Assembly: GCF_000346465.2 (NCBI RefSeq)
Contig: NC_034009.1
Coordinates: forward strand, 36,091,557 to 36,155,556
Length of the DNA: 64,000 bases
Direction: 5' to 3'
From: Prunus persica
Taxonomy: Eukaryota; Streptophyta; Magnoliopsida; Rosales; Rosaceae
Made by a program: the position numbers and the translations under genes
Notes under the pieces: generated by a model
Databases searched by the model: none
Told to the model about the DNA's origin: nothing
The model's input: only the letters and a program-made list of their open reading frames with translations
Part shown: piece by piece, positions 12,819 through 24,885 of the stretch
Numbering within the stretch: the stretch's first letter is position 1
Layout of the letters: each line of letters begins with the position of its first letter

Positions 12819-14796
12819 AAAGGAGTTTTAGTGAAAAGACTAATATAGCATTTTCGTTTTTTTTCTCCTCCTTTTTTTGAAGGTATGAGAAAAATGTTAG
12901 AACTTTGTAAAAATCTTCACCTTTCAACCATCAGAATAATGAATGGATTCATTTCCGGTCCTGTATACAGTCTTGTTCCTCATCTTCCTACTAAGTTTGT
13001 TTAATCAGAACAAGAAAAAAAAAACAAATCATCACGTCCAAGCACACGAACAAATGAAATTTCTCTCTTTCAAACCCTAATTGTGAAAAATAATTAAAAT
13101 AAGCTTCAGGGATGTAATTCAAGTGGTTAGTCATGACATGTTACACAATCCAACAATTTTTTGTTTTCTTGTCAACCTACAACACATTTTCTTATGTCGT
13201 ATTAAGTTAGAAAAGGGAATTAACGGTGTTGGATAGTCGTCCAAACGCACGTGAGTGTCTTATGATTGTTCATATATTAACATATGGGTCTCAGTCTAAC
13301 ATACATCGATGACTTACGGTGGAAGTGCTCATTAGGCATGGGCAAAATCAGTTTCAGACTTCACCATCCGAGTGAAAAAGAAACTCGAGACTCGATCGCT
13401 CTCAAGATGTGAAGAAAATCACGAAATTGACTCTTGAGACGAGATTTGAGACTCTTTAGAGGTTAGACTTCAAGAAGGAAGAAGAAAAACAACAAACCAT
13501 AACTCTCTTTAGCTGACACACGTAACGTAAAACCACAATATATGAATTTGCAAAGCTATTAAAGACAATGACATCTAAAAATTTACCCGAGACAGGAGAA
13601 AAACCAGAACCCCAACTCCCTAAAGTTACCTAGTCATTAGCAAATTGAAGGGCCACGTCTAATTTATAATGATAAGAGATAATATCATTGTTTGGTCGCA
13701 TGATTTGTGGATGCCACTTTACATTATGTGGCCTCCTTAATTGGTATTTTGATGTGACACGGAACACTTAACGCGGTAATTTAATTTCTTAACGTAATTG
13801 ACAATTTCAATGAAAATCCATGACCTATCATATCAGACCACCAAACCAAACCCAACTGAATTAAACTATTGGAAGAGGAGAAAACATGGGTCCTAATTCA
13901 AATTAACATTCATAATTCGCCATCATTGACGGGAAGACCCGAATTAATCCCCTTAATTATGCCACGAAGAAGCATAAACACATTTTAAGAATAACATCTG
14001 CTCTGTGAGAGTTTGTGGAGACAGACAGATCCACCACCCACCATCCAGCTGGTTCTCAAAAGGCAATTCTAATGCTACCTGCGGGTCGTGAAGAAAAGAG
14101 GAAGATTTTTCAATTTAATTAGCCCCCAAAAAATAGCATGGAAAATACCCCCAAAGGGCCCTAAATATACCCTTACCCACTGGGCATATTTGTCAATAAA
14201 CACTGAAATTAGGGATTTTTTCAGGACCCAAACACAATTGCTATAGTCGGTGACCCAGAGCCTATCAAATTATAAACTCATTACGTGTTGCAGTTGGAAT
14301 TACAGCTTTATTCTGTTAGAATAAATGATTAATTTACACCGACTTGGCTACGCCGCTTTTTTGGTCCAAGCGAAAATAAAATAATTGGATCTGGATTTGT
14401 AATTTGCCGCTTTTTATTTGCAGGTAATGAAAATGAAATAACAATTTGGATATTAGTTAATTTTGATATCACAAGCTAGACAAACACCATTCTCAAAGCA
14501 ACTCAAGCATCAAACACAGGAGGAGGAGGAGGAGGAAGACAAACGAAATAAAATCAATGAATTATTTACTCATAATAAGGATAATAATCGAAATCCACAA
14601 ATACAAAACCCATAGTAATAAACCAAGTGCATTATATATGTAGTCTATGCACCACAAAAACCCATATGACACTGAAAATCCTATAGATCCATAATCACCA
14701 GCTACTAAAATGACAAACGCTACTAATAAAAAACCAATCAGAAACCCAACCGCTCTCTACACAGCCCCAACCATAGTTGCAGTAGTAAGCGAAGAC
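12819..14796. other. Intergenic region, convergent 3' ends
   Basis: Lies between the 3' ends of the DUF1639 gene (+) and the arabinogalactan peptide gene (-). AT-rich, with a short (GGA)n run near 14520-14536. No coding sequence, RNA gene or well-bounded transposon could be supported. Confidence 0.5.
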
Positions 14797-14997
14797 TCAA
14801 ACCCTGAGCGCAGATCCGAAGACGATAGCGGCGAAGGCGGCGGCGAAAGCAGAGATGAACGACGGGGAGATGGAGGCGGATGCGGAGGTTGGGCTAGGAG
14901 CTGGAGATTCGGCGGCCTGAGCGGCGCCGATGACAGAAAGGACGGTGACGAAGACCGCCATGAGAGCCACGAGTGAAGTTGCCTTTGAGACTGCCAT
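14797..14997 (-). CDS. Arabinogalactan peptide (AG-peptide), GPI-anchored
   Basis: A single-exon 66-aa precursor with the classic AG-peptide layout: a hydrophobic signal peptide (about 1-28, likely cleaved after AQA), a short mature region AESPAPSPTSAS whose Ala-Pro/Ser-Pro motifs are typical sites of proline hydroxylation and arabinogalactan addition, then a hydrophobic C-terminus (SFISAFAAAFAAIVFGSALR) that fits a GPI-addition signal. Such peptides sit at the outer face of the plasma membrane and in the wall. The length is normal for the family. The start is the only upstream in-frame ATG. Longer ORFs overlapping on the other strand and frames are shadows. Confidence 0.85.
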   Translation of the reverse strand: MAVSKATSLVALMAVFVTVLSVIGAAQAAESPAPSPTSASASISPSFISAFAAAFAAIVFGSALRV

Positions 14998-15105
14998 TGT
15001 TGATTGGTGTGAGAGTTTCTTGTGCTTCGGAATCTAGGGTTTTGGGAATACGCCGAGAGACTGAAGCACAAATATCAGAGGTGGAATGAAGTAGGCTCAA
15101 GGAAC

Positions 15106-15115
15106 GTATTTATAG
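15106..15115 (-). promoter_or_regulatory. TATA box of the AG-peptide gene
   Basis: CTATAAATA on the minus strand, about 110 bp upstream of the AG-peptide start codon, a suitable distance for a core promoter with a short 5' UTR. Confidence 0.55.
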
Positions 15116-15119
15116 CGGG

Positions 15120-17209
15120 GATTTTGGGCTGGGGTCGGGCAGCCTGGGCAGCTGCCCGGTTCTACAGGCTGGCTACTTGTGATTGGTTCAGCGCGACAGC
15201 TCACACCGCTGGTCGGGGTAAATTTTTCTCTGTGGGCCCCACTAGAAACCAGTGTCTACGCGGAGTCGTTTCACGCACGATTTTACCTTCGTCTGAAACG
15301 ACGCCGTGTGTTCACATTCCTTAACGAAAGGGCTTTTCGCTTCGCGGCCGAGTCGACTCAGTGGAGAATATATTCGCAAGAATCTTCTAGCTTGCGACGC
15401 GCGGATCAGATTCTGTCCGTACGGTGTCATTTGAGTCACATCACATGATGAACGGTCCAGATGAACCCGTGGGAACACGTGGGAATGGAAGAGGTTATAA
15501 CGGTTTCGCGGTAAAAAAATTTGGTTTTTTATTTATTTTTAAACTTAAAAAATGGCCCACAATGCGCAATCAGGGAGATTACAGCGCAGAAAACACAGAG
15601 AGGATGCGTGACTTTCTGGTGAGCGACTCGATGGCCAACGGGCGATCGACACGTGGGGATTTCGAAAAAGACAGGTTGTTAAATTGCGAGGAAAAAGATA
15701 CGACAGGTGTAGGGTGGGATTTGGTTCTGTTGCTTCTGATATTTTTATTTCGCGGGATTTCCAGAACATTCGCTTGGCATTTTGCGTTTTGGAGTTGAGG
15801 GGCGCACATGCGTGCGGGTGAAGTTACCGTAATGCCCTTGAGAGTGATTGGGTGCGTGTCAATTTTATATTCACGTTCATTATGAGGAGCTATGAGTATC
15901 TACTTAAGAAAACCAAAAGGAATGTGGCGCTGAATCTGAATGGGTTTGAAGTCCATTAATGCGTTCCAGGGCTTTTCAACATTTTGTTCCATATTCCATG
16001 CCGTGCCCACTGGCTAATGGGTTTGATGTGGGCCCAACATATTCTTTTCTCGTCAAATCCAAATAAAGAGGCCGGGTGTTACGGGAGCTCCTATAATCCA
16101 GGTCGGTTTATGTCGTCGAAGTTTCAATTCAGCTGTCTAATAATAATACTCTTAAAGTGTTGTTGAACGAACTCACAAATTAACTGTGTTCACTTTACTA
16201 ATAAACTATTTATTGAATTATCAATTTGCTCTAGTATAAAATGACCAAAAATGATATATTGAATTGTGAAATAAATGTAATGTTAATAAATACACCATAC
16301 ACTAAATAAATAAATAAAAATTACACCTTTCTCACTATATTCAACCAAATTGAACTTTTGTTTTCTTTTTCTTTTTCTTTTTCTTTTTCTTTTTTGGGTT
16401 TGTTTGTTAACCTCAATAATAATAAATGAATAATTAGGGAGGGACCAACCATAAAGCCAAGCAGGATTAACAAATATGTATAGAGATGGGTTAGTATTAT
16501 GAGACAACCATCACAATGTCTGTCTGATTCATATAGAACTGCATAATTAATGACAATGATGATATTAGTGTGTATCAGGGGTATTTTTAAAGTTTTTATA
16601 ATTGTGTATTAGTGTGTATCAGGGGTATTTTTGGTAGTTAAATATGGTGTACTTAGTTAATTTTACATTTTGATTTAAATATTAAAGTATGTTTAGATCA
16701 TAGGGTGTACTTAGTTAATTTCAGAGTTCGTTTAGCAATGCTCTACTTTTATTGATCAGACAACTATGAAGACTCCCACACTATAGCCTCATACAAGTGG
16801 TACGCAGCATAAATGGGCATGTAAACCATAGAGGACCAAGATATAGAACCGTTGACGCACGTAAGTTCCACAATACTGTTAATATATGTGCGGGCGACTC
16901 CGAGTAACTGTTAACCTAGAGTCAGAGAAATGAAATTCAAATATAAAATATTTTATTCTAATGTCGATTTCTGAATACAAAAATGTGAATTTGATGCAGT
17001 GCTAAATAAGGTGTGCTACTTCTCTGTACATCTGATACTGATACTGTTGTGGACGGGGGTTTTGGCCAAAGAGCTATCAAGTGAACCTCAACTAATAATA
17101 ATATTACAGCTGAGGTTGAATTCTATGATGACAAATAACACACACCACAAACAGGGAATTTTGCATGCTCTTCGGCTAGAGAAGTTTGATTTGACTGAGG
17201 ATTTATGTG
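15120..17209. other. Intergenic region upstream of the AG-peptide gene
   Basis: 15120-15800 is more GC-rich than its surroundings and has open frames on both strands, but none resembles a known protein. 16357-16393 is a (CTTTTT)n tract. At 16565-16634 a block containing GTGTATCAGGGGTATTTTT is tandemly duplicated, and a GTGTACTTAGTTAATTT block recurs nearby. No gene is called. Confidence 0.45.
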
Positions 17210-19525
17210 TTAGAAGCCCAAAAACTTTGGTGCTAAATGCAGAAGGGGTTCCATAGCACTTGGAGCAAATTTTCTTCCAAAAAGAAAGCAGATTGAAGAG
17301 TTCCGGTCGTTGTAAGTGCAGCGATGACCCTCGAGCATTCTCTTGAAGAATTCCTCAGTGATATCAGCTCTTCCAAAGGTAGCTGGGTGAGGTCCACCCC
17401 TTGACCAATCCACCCAAGTGATGCTTCTGTTTGCTAAGGAATTCCCTGCTTGAATGGTTAGCATGGTGGGGAAATAGTGCTCATCAACATAACATGCGGG
17501 TCTACAGAACTTTTCAAATTTTTGGTAAAATGTCGTATCTTCGACAATGCTGATGGCAAGCTTCCGGTTAACTTCAAACCATTGGGAGCCCTTGCGCCAC
17601 TGGGTTATATTCACTTCAGGTGCCATGTTATTATTATAGCGTCCTCTCCCGAATGGCCCAGGGTCGTCAAATGCACCGATGAAGCTGTACTTGGATTTCA
17701 TTAAGTAGTGGTAAATGACACTGAAGTTATAGAGCGGAATGCAAGATTCGGAAACAAGAATGAACCATTCATTGGATATGTCAAGCAATGCATTAGCAAG
17801 GAGCCTTCTCTCAGCATCACACATACTCATTCTTCCCCACTCAGAAACCTGCACAGCAGAAAACCAAAACTCTTAGCAGATATGTAAGAGATATTGCATA
17901 ATATCTATCCAGATTTGAACAGAAAAAATTTCTACAGCAGCAACCAAGATGACCTCAAAGAAATTAGACAAAACAAGTTATCCTCAAGCTACAAAGCAAC
18001 AACAATATAATTTTCCCTGGATACTCTGTTTTTGAAGCTACTAACTGCGGATCATGAGTTTCTCTTTTGTTCAAAACACCCAGGTTAAAAAGTAAAACAA
18101 GCAGAGATTTTATGGAATATGTTCATGAATCTGAAATAAATACTTGGTATGTTTCTATACAAGCTTGAACTCTATCACAAAGCATCATTCACATAAATAA
18201 TTAATTTCTTCCTCATAACCTGAAGGCAGATATCATGACAGTATGGAAATGTCATGATTGTGGCACGAGAACAAGTCAGGAATCAAGAACGTAGATTAAA
18301 AAAAAAACATCAGGACTATGTGAAGAGGTCCAGGGTGCCACCCCAGTAGTCAATGCCTTTACATCAGCTGTTCATCATGTACGAAAACATTTATGCATCT
18401 GCTTTTTTCATGTTTATAAACACAGGTGTTGTAATAGTCTCAAGATCCAAAAGTTAGCAGCAGATGGAGTGGACCTAGTGGAGTTTCACATGCAGGATTG
18501 TCAAATTCATGGAATAAAGAGTCAAATCCATTCACTTAGTTGAGTTTGCACTTGACACACGAGTCCATGGAACAAATAGGGCGTCCTGCCCTCCCCAAGA
18601 GATGGTCTATATATCCTACATCACTGTAATTCTCAATACATGAACATGATAAAACTGACCTGTTCCTTTCTACCAACACACAGAAAGGTAGTTTTAACCC
18701 TTTCTTTGATGATAAGCAAAAATTACCAACTCTTGGAAAGATGAATTTCGGATTTCATCATGTCTTAAGCTTCACATACATAACCTAACATTTTTAAATG
18801 CAAGAGACCAGGGTGTGTGCTCACCACAGAGCAAATATAGGAAATCAAGATGTGCAGAAAGTAAAAACCAGATAAACCAGTGATAGAGAACTAGATATCT
18901 ACGAATTTACCTCAAAATAAAAAATAAAAAAATAATTTTGTACTTGCTGAAGGATGCTTAGTAGAACATGCAATCTCACAAAGGATAGAATATGGACCTG
19001 GCTAGGAATGTGTCTCCCATAAAAAACGGACGAAGTGTGAAAATGAGGTTGAAATGACGGCAGTGAATGAACGTAGATTGAATAACGTCCTTCATGTCCC
19101 TTCAGAAACCTCTCCCAAAGGGGTGCCAGCGGCAACGGCCCCCTGGTCAAGAACATAAATGCAATCTTTGGAACTCTCTCAAAAGGATACTTCTTTATTC
19201 TAGGCATAAGAGAAGCCCTCCACAATAATTCCTTATCAGTCATAGTGTGTTGAAGATTTGATGGCGGCTTAATCCACCGGTCCAAACCACTCGGTTCCTC
19301 ATAGCATGGCTGGAAAGAGGACGTGACCGTTGTCATCACCCCATTAATTCCAAAATGACGAATCGTCAATATGCTAATGACTGAGAAAGTAATACAGAAA
19401 AGCACAAACAGCACAAACAACTGAAGTAGCCTTATCGGCAATGCCTTGGTTTGGTTTGTCCTGCCAGTAACTCCGGGGTCCTTGCCTTCCTCTAATGGCA
19501 CAACCCTTGATTGCATGGTTTGCAT
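17210..19525 (-). CDS. Core-2/I-branching GT14 glycosyltransferase-like protein (DUF266)
   Basis: Two coding exons, 18998-19525 and 17210-17848, give 388 aa in frame. Residues about 30-55 ([20 protein letters not shown]) form one transmembrane helix near the N-terminus, the type II topology of Golgi glycosyltransferases. The DUF266/Branch domain follows: [20 protein letters not shown], then [80 protein letters not shown] and [17 protein letters not shown]. Relatives are animal beta-1,6-N-acetylglucosaminyltransferases and plant proteins proposed to modify arabinogalactan or other wall glycans; the substrate here is unknown. Upstream, an acceptor GTGCAG (about 19539) and a donor CATG/GTATGT (about 19920) suggest a 5' UTR intron. 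Confidence 0.88.
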
Positions 19526-20300
19526 CTTGATTAAAACACTGCACCAAAATCAATTTCTAGCTCTTCTGATTACTACAGAGTACCTCCAAGTCTCAAAATT
19601 TTGGACACCTATTGACTTCTCTCAAACAAGAAAACCCACAGTCCAAAATTGCATCTTGCATCACAAACGGTGAAGTGAACACGAATTTAATCACATTGGA
19701 ATCTGAATCACTCAGTTTTCTTCAAAACTGCAACCCCACCAAATAAAAACACACTGCACAGATCTGAAACTAATACTACAGTACTGAACACATACTGCGT
19801 AAAAAATTTTAACTTCAGCACATGGGTTCTTAATAAACTGAGCTTATATCAACGATCTAAGCTAAGATCATACAAATATGGATCGAACTTCTCTTTCACC
19901 AGAGAAAAAAGTATGACATACCATGTGACTTTTGAGGTTGAAAGCTAAATTGATGAAGACGAATGAAGGATTTAGATCCTTGTATTTGACTGCTTGAATT
20001 GCGCCCAAGAATACGGGAAGTGGTCAATTGGATGAAGAACAAGAGAACAGAAGGAGGAGGTCACGCAGAGGAGACTTTGGCGGCAGAAACAAAAAGGTGC
20101 AGTGACCAATAATAATGAGAGAGTTTGAAAAACTTGGGGAGAAGTCTTGACCGAGTGTGCGCGTTGTGTGTGAGATGAGAGAATTGTGAGGAAGACGACG
20201 ACTCTGTGATGATCTGTAGAATCTCAAGTTTTAAGAATGTCTCTCACACGGTGCGGTGCGAGTGAGGAGGGAGAGGGGATCCAGCTTGTCGGCTAACTTG
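19526..20300 (-). other. 5' UTR and leader intron of the GT14-like gene
   Basis: No coding potential. The splice-like pair at about 19920 (donor) and 19539 (acceptor) on the minus strand predicts one leader intron, with a first exon reaching to about 20280. Confidence 0.4.
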
Positions 20301-20308
20301 GGAGTGTG

Positions 20309-20316
20309 ATATATAA
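20309..20316 (-). promoter_or_regulatory. TATA box of the GT14-like gene
   Basis: TTATATAT on the minus strand, just upstream of the predicted 5' UTR. Called from motif and position only. Confidence 0.35.
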
Positions 20317-20504
20317 GCACCCATCCAGTTTCATAGCTTGGTGGAAAAACGAACTTGCCTCATCTGTTGCGTGTGTGTATTTTTGGGTAAATTCATTAGT
20401 GACTAAAATGATAAAAATCGACCTTCGGATGCGATTACTATGTTTTGATTATTTTTTTTCTTTTTTAGTAGAAGCGATAGTTTCTAAACTGAATGAAAGT
20501 GGAA

Positions 20505-20625
20505 TTTCTCACACACACACATCTATAATGTCATGGAGATTCAAACTTGAGACCTCTATTATGCAAGTTAAAATTTTTCCACGCAATAGACCCTGTTGGC
20601 GATACACTTTGATTTTAAGATGGGC
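20505..20625 (-). mobile_element. Possible tRNA-derived SINE fragment
   Basis: The minus strand contains GGTCTCAAGTTTGAATCTCC (about 20535-20554), which resembles a Pol III B box. It closely matches GGTCTCAAGTTCGAATCCCC in the better-defined SINE at 36626-36762. No clear target-site duplication, so boundaries are approximate. Confidence 0.4.
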
Positions 20626-21158
20626 AGATAACAATAGAAACTTTATTTTATTTATTATTAATTGCAAGCACCCTATTGGAACACGTTTCACCCTATTGGA
20701 GCATAATTAGCATCAAAGCAAGAAAATCAACTATTTTCCCCCCTCATAGCCGCATAAAAGAACAGATAAAAGGATAGAGTATAGAAGCCTAAGTACAGAT
20801 GTAAATGTAATTATTGGTTAGAGATTGGGTTTAGTTTAAACAAGTTAATGAGGCTTTGATTGGTTGTTGAAGCTTAATGTCTTATGGTGGTGGAGAACCC
20901 AATTGTATCAAACAACGTAATAAACACGACGTGGTGTAGTTGGGCAGACCGCAAGTCTTGGCCTCTAGTTAGGTGGGATTTCAGTTCTTTCACCAAACCA
21001 AACAAGCCATGAGGAAAGCTAAAGAAAGTCTAAAGGTAGGAGCCATATGTAGGATCAAATCTGCCTAGTAACCAGTTGTATATCCCCTTCTGTCTACAAC
21101 ACTTTACATTACGTAATCGGTTGCATATTTCTATTCTATCTGTTTAAAACAATCATCA

Positions 21159-21413
21159 TCTATATATATAAAGCAAAAGGTAGAGAATGGTGAAACATTC
21201 AAAATACCAGAAAATATCCTTGGTTAATGCAAACATTAAGAACTAAACTTATTAATTAAATGAGGATAATATGGTAAATTTACACTTTTTATAAAAAATT
21301 AAAATTAAATAAAAAATAATGGATCTTATTTTTATGGAACACTTTTTAATTCTAAAAAAATTTTAAATTTTTTTTAAAAAAATGCCTCTCGCAAGCGCGT
21401 GCAGAGAAGCTAG
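21159..21413 (+). mobile_element. Non-autonomous Helitron, copy 3 (shortened)
   Basis: Begins TCTATATATATAAAGC after an A and ends with a short GC-rich hairpin and CTAG (21410-21413) before a T. It is about 30 bp shorter than the other copies, with internal deletions and a reduced hairpin, so it is more diverged. Confidence 0.78.
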
Positions 21414-21622
21414 TGTTACATAATGAGTGTTGTAGACACGAGAATACAAAACCGGAGATAGCTAAGATTCTCTCCATATGTTGAGTCTACACCTACCTAC
21501 AACCGCATCTAAGATTCCCCCAGCAATAAGGACACAGGGACAGCTGAGGATCCAAAATGGTTCATATACATGGGGTCCCGATCTCGATCTAAACTTCGTT
21601 AAAAATAAAGTTGATTGGTTGA

Positions 21623-21730
21623 TAGAATCAACCACACTCAAAAAAACAAGCAGTTTTAACTCGAGAGAGGAGTAGAATCAACCACACTAAAAAAAATAAG
21701 CAGTTTTAACTCGAGAGAGGAGTAGAATCA
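21623..21730. repeat. 50-bp tandem duplication
   Basis: Two 50-bp units (21623-21672 and 21673-21722) beginning TAGAATCAACCACACT differ at only a couple of bases, and the first 8 bp of a third follow. An overlapping short ORF is not a credible gene. Confidence 0.85.
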
Positions 21731-22097
21731 TAAAGCCTTCGCTGCTGTGAATGGCGATCCTGCAAAACAATTCATGATGTAACTGTGATTTGCAAAGAAA
21801 ACCATCCATGCATTCATTTTGAACGTGTGATATAATAACACGTCATATCGACAATGAGATCCTTGAAAACTGAGCAACGTCACAACATTAGGTCTGTAAT
21901 TTGCCAGTATATCTACTGTCTATGAAAACGCCAAAGTTGAAGACTAAAACTAAGATACTACAGAGCGTTTTCTGCTCACAGTCACAGCACATGAAACAGC
22001 TAAGATGTAGATGTTTCTATCTTATTCACAAAGGAACAGTTAGCTCCACATCCCAAATTCTATATACCATGGCATATTTCTTGTAGCATATACCACT

Positions 22098-23667
22098 CTA
22101 CTTCACCACAAAACTGGCACGGAGGTTGGAAACCATAACTGGGCACTCTCCCTTCTCATCATATTCAACAAAGTCCCCTCCCGACAAGTCAACATGGTCA
22201 AATTTTGTCCCTTCCACCTACAAGAATGAACACTAGTTTAAGTTGAAATAAAGATGCATCCAGCAGAGTCGATTGCAGTACATAAAAATGAAAACTAGAA
22301 CTTCAAAAATCGAAACTATTCTCCTATTTTCAAAAATTCAACAATTCAAATGCAAAAATTCAATTCACTGGGGCCTCTAGTAATTCGTTTTTCACTCCTT
22401 GTTTCTTTTTCTAAATTTCATTATCAATCTAATTTTCACTTTTATTCTCCTTGGGGTAGGGAATGGCGATAGGCGGGCATGACACTCCTGGCCAAGCAGA
22501 ACAGTAAAAATGAGTTGACATTTGGTGACACCATCTCTGGTCCAATCCACATGGTAGGCTTCCATAGTAAATCTAGTGTACAAGACAATTATACTGTTTG
22601 TGGGATGCCCTTAACGTCAGAAAAATAAAATATCACTATTTTCTGCAGTTCCCACCTCTTGAATATGATATGCTCATGAGATGTACTAACCTTAAGATCT
22701 TTATGCTAAAGGACAGAGACCTGAGCTTTCTCACCCCAAAAAGAAAGGATCAGAACTCAAAAGGACAAAAATACCAAAATAAGCTTTGAAAGGCGCTACC
22801 ACATTATGGAATAGGATATGCAATCCTTAATGCTTAATGTACTATGTACTATAAGTACAAACAAGGAGAGTTAAGAAGAGAAGAATAAAAGAATTTATAC
22901 ATATGCGCTGAAGTTCATAGGAGTTAGTGAGATTTAGTGCTTAGGAATGTTCGCACGATTACTATTTATAAGACCATTCAGCTCAAAGGTCCCAGCAAAG
23001 TCATTTTCCATCCATAAGTACAATAAGAAAGTTTTATACAATATGCTACATAATTGGAAGGTGGTGTGTGAAGAAGAGAAACTTACAGATTCAACCTTCC
23101 ACCCACTAGCAAATACATAGTCCACAGGCTCATAACCCCTGCACTCAAACATCATCAAGGGGGAAAATTTCCTTTCTTCACACATTTGCTGGGTCAGTGG
23201 TTTACCATGACCTGGCATCATTGTCAGAGTTCCATCCCTTCCACAAAACTTGCACTACAAGGGGAGATGCAAATCACCACACATATATAGCAAACTTAAC
23301 CAGAAAATATTCGTTCAAAGATAAAACATAAAGGGAACAACCCCCATATCCATGAATTGAAGATATGCAATAGTAATAACTTATGTCAACGTAGTTGACT
23401 CATATGTCATCAAATAGAAACTGCACAGAGAAATGTGTTGGAACCCACACATGTAAACTTTAACCAAGAGAAGAGAAATGAAATCCCGATAAAATCTCAA
23501 AGTTGTCGCTACAATTAGGCACCCAAACAAACAAAGCATTTGCTCAACCAAACAAGCATACTACAGAAAACACAAACTACCATAACTCTTCTGTTCCTTT
23601 CCTTCTATTTCCTCAGAAACTAAATATACTTCAATAAGCTCTTAAATTCCAAAGCCCATTGAGCAAT

Positions 23668-23713
<46 letters not shown>

Positions 23714-24118
23714 TGGTTACCTTCTGAACGAGATTAACGGTTGCCTTGCCCGATGGAAGAGGAACAGTCTCGTTCAAGCTCACACAAGTTTCCCTCTGGC
23801 TCAGCTCTCCACACCTCTCACATTTCAACTGCAAGATTACAAAAAGAATAGAATCATGTTAATAATGACTATATCAAGCTCGGGAGACTAAGCGACGAAC
23901 ATCGACGTCAATTTTAAGCTACAACCCCTAGAAATCTGAACACGAACACCAACTATAATGACAAAATCGACTGCATTTTTGGAGCAAAAAACTTGACGAA
24001 AGGAAATGAAGGTGACCTTGAAGAGATAGGAAAAGTTGGGGTCGTTGCAGCCTTCCTGGGGCTGAAGGTTCGTCAGGTTCTCGAGGTCCGCAGCGATCTG
24101 AAGTAAAAATTTCACCAT
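22098..24118 (-). CDS. CXXC motif-containing zinc-binding protein (UPF0587/DUF866, CZIB-like)
   Basis: Four coding exons, 24017-24118, 23721-23828, 23087-23254 and 22098-22217, give 165 aa, the usual length of this eukaryote-wide family (human C1orf123/CZIB). Two CXXC pairs are visible, CERC in exon 2 and CKFC at the start of exon 3; these are the expected zinc ligands. Other family blocks are MVKFLLQIAADLENLTNL at the N-terminus, CNDPNFSYLFK, ECRGYEPVDYVFASGWKVES, FDHVDLSGGDFVEYDEK and a C-terminal VMVSNLRASFV. No signal peptide or membrane segment, so probably cytosolic. The biochemical role is poorly defined. Intron 2 carries a long CT tract that starts 10 nt after its 5' splice site. Confidence 0.9.
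23672..23710 (-). repeat. (GA)n microsatellite, CT on the sense strand of the CZIB-like gene
   Basis: About 19 units in intron 2 (23255-23720 region). On the sense strand it reads GTAACCATTA followed by the CT tract, so it sits next to the 5' splice site. Confidence 0.9.
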
Positions 24119-24885
24119 TTTCGATTTGGCGTCAATCTCGAGCTGCTCACCGCGTCTTTGTCTCACTGTGTGTAGCTAGTGGCAGGATGAGTAATAAATA
24201 AGGGGGGCTTGGGCGACGAATAGACGCTATCAGTTAAACGGCGTCGTTGTGCGGAATTTAATTTTTTTCCGACACGGGGATTTTTAGCTCAAGTTAACTA
24301 CAATTTACCCTAAAATCGATGGCCTATGTTCGAATCATCTTTCTTAATATCGTTTGTATTTTAAAAAATATTAAATTATATGAATCATATTGTGATACCT
24401 GTTACAAAGAGAAGTTTAATATTATGAAAGTCTTTCAAGTAGCAAATGTGAATTAGGTCAGTTAGTCAAAGTAGTGTGTCCATCTTTTTTCACATTAGTT
24501 TTTAGATTTATGATAATAGTACTTCATTTGAAATTTTGAAGGCCATTGAAGTGAAGGAACCAAAGCAATATTGTAGGAATTTAACAATCATTTTGCCATT
24601 CTAATTTGTGAGGACACGTCATAATGTTAGTCCTCATACCATTTTCCATTTTACACACCGCAGTTCAAATATTGGACCAAAAAACAAAACGAAATTGGCA
24701 TGATTGGAAGGTGAACCATGCAAAGTTTGCAGATATGTAATCAGAATCATGTGCTACATATTATGGAGGCACTGTCCTTGAAGAGATTCAACTAGTGTTG
24801 GGATCTTAGCCCATCTCATATACTGAAAGAAAGATAATTTCCATTTCATGATTTTGGGTGTTTGTGATTAGTTAACAACAAATTA
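24119..24885. other. Divergent intergenic region (CZIB-like / neprosin 1)
   Basis: The first 100 bp serve as leader and promoter of the CZIB-like gene. The last 200 bp match the upstream DNA of neprosin genes 2 and 3, including a degenerate copy of the paired RY-box element at 24696-24724. Confidence 0.5.
24696..24724 (+). promoter_or_regulatory. Degenerate inverted RY-box pair, neprosin gene 1
   Basis: Homologous in position to the perfect inverted repeats at 27605 and 32242. The right arm keeps CATGCAA; the left arm has changed to GGCATGATT. The ATG is 161 bp downstream of its end. Confidence 0.45.

Noticed and set aside
15424..15798. 124-aa open frame in the plus strand
   Set aside because: No recognisable domain, overlapping frames on the other strand, upstream of the AG-peptide gene; likely chance in a GC-richer patch.
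21478..21675. 65-aa frame after Helitron 3
   Set aside because: Ends inside a 50-bp tandem duplication and has no recognisable similarity.
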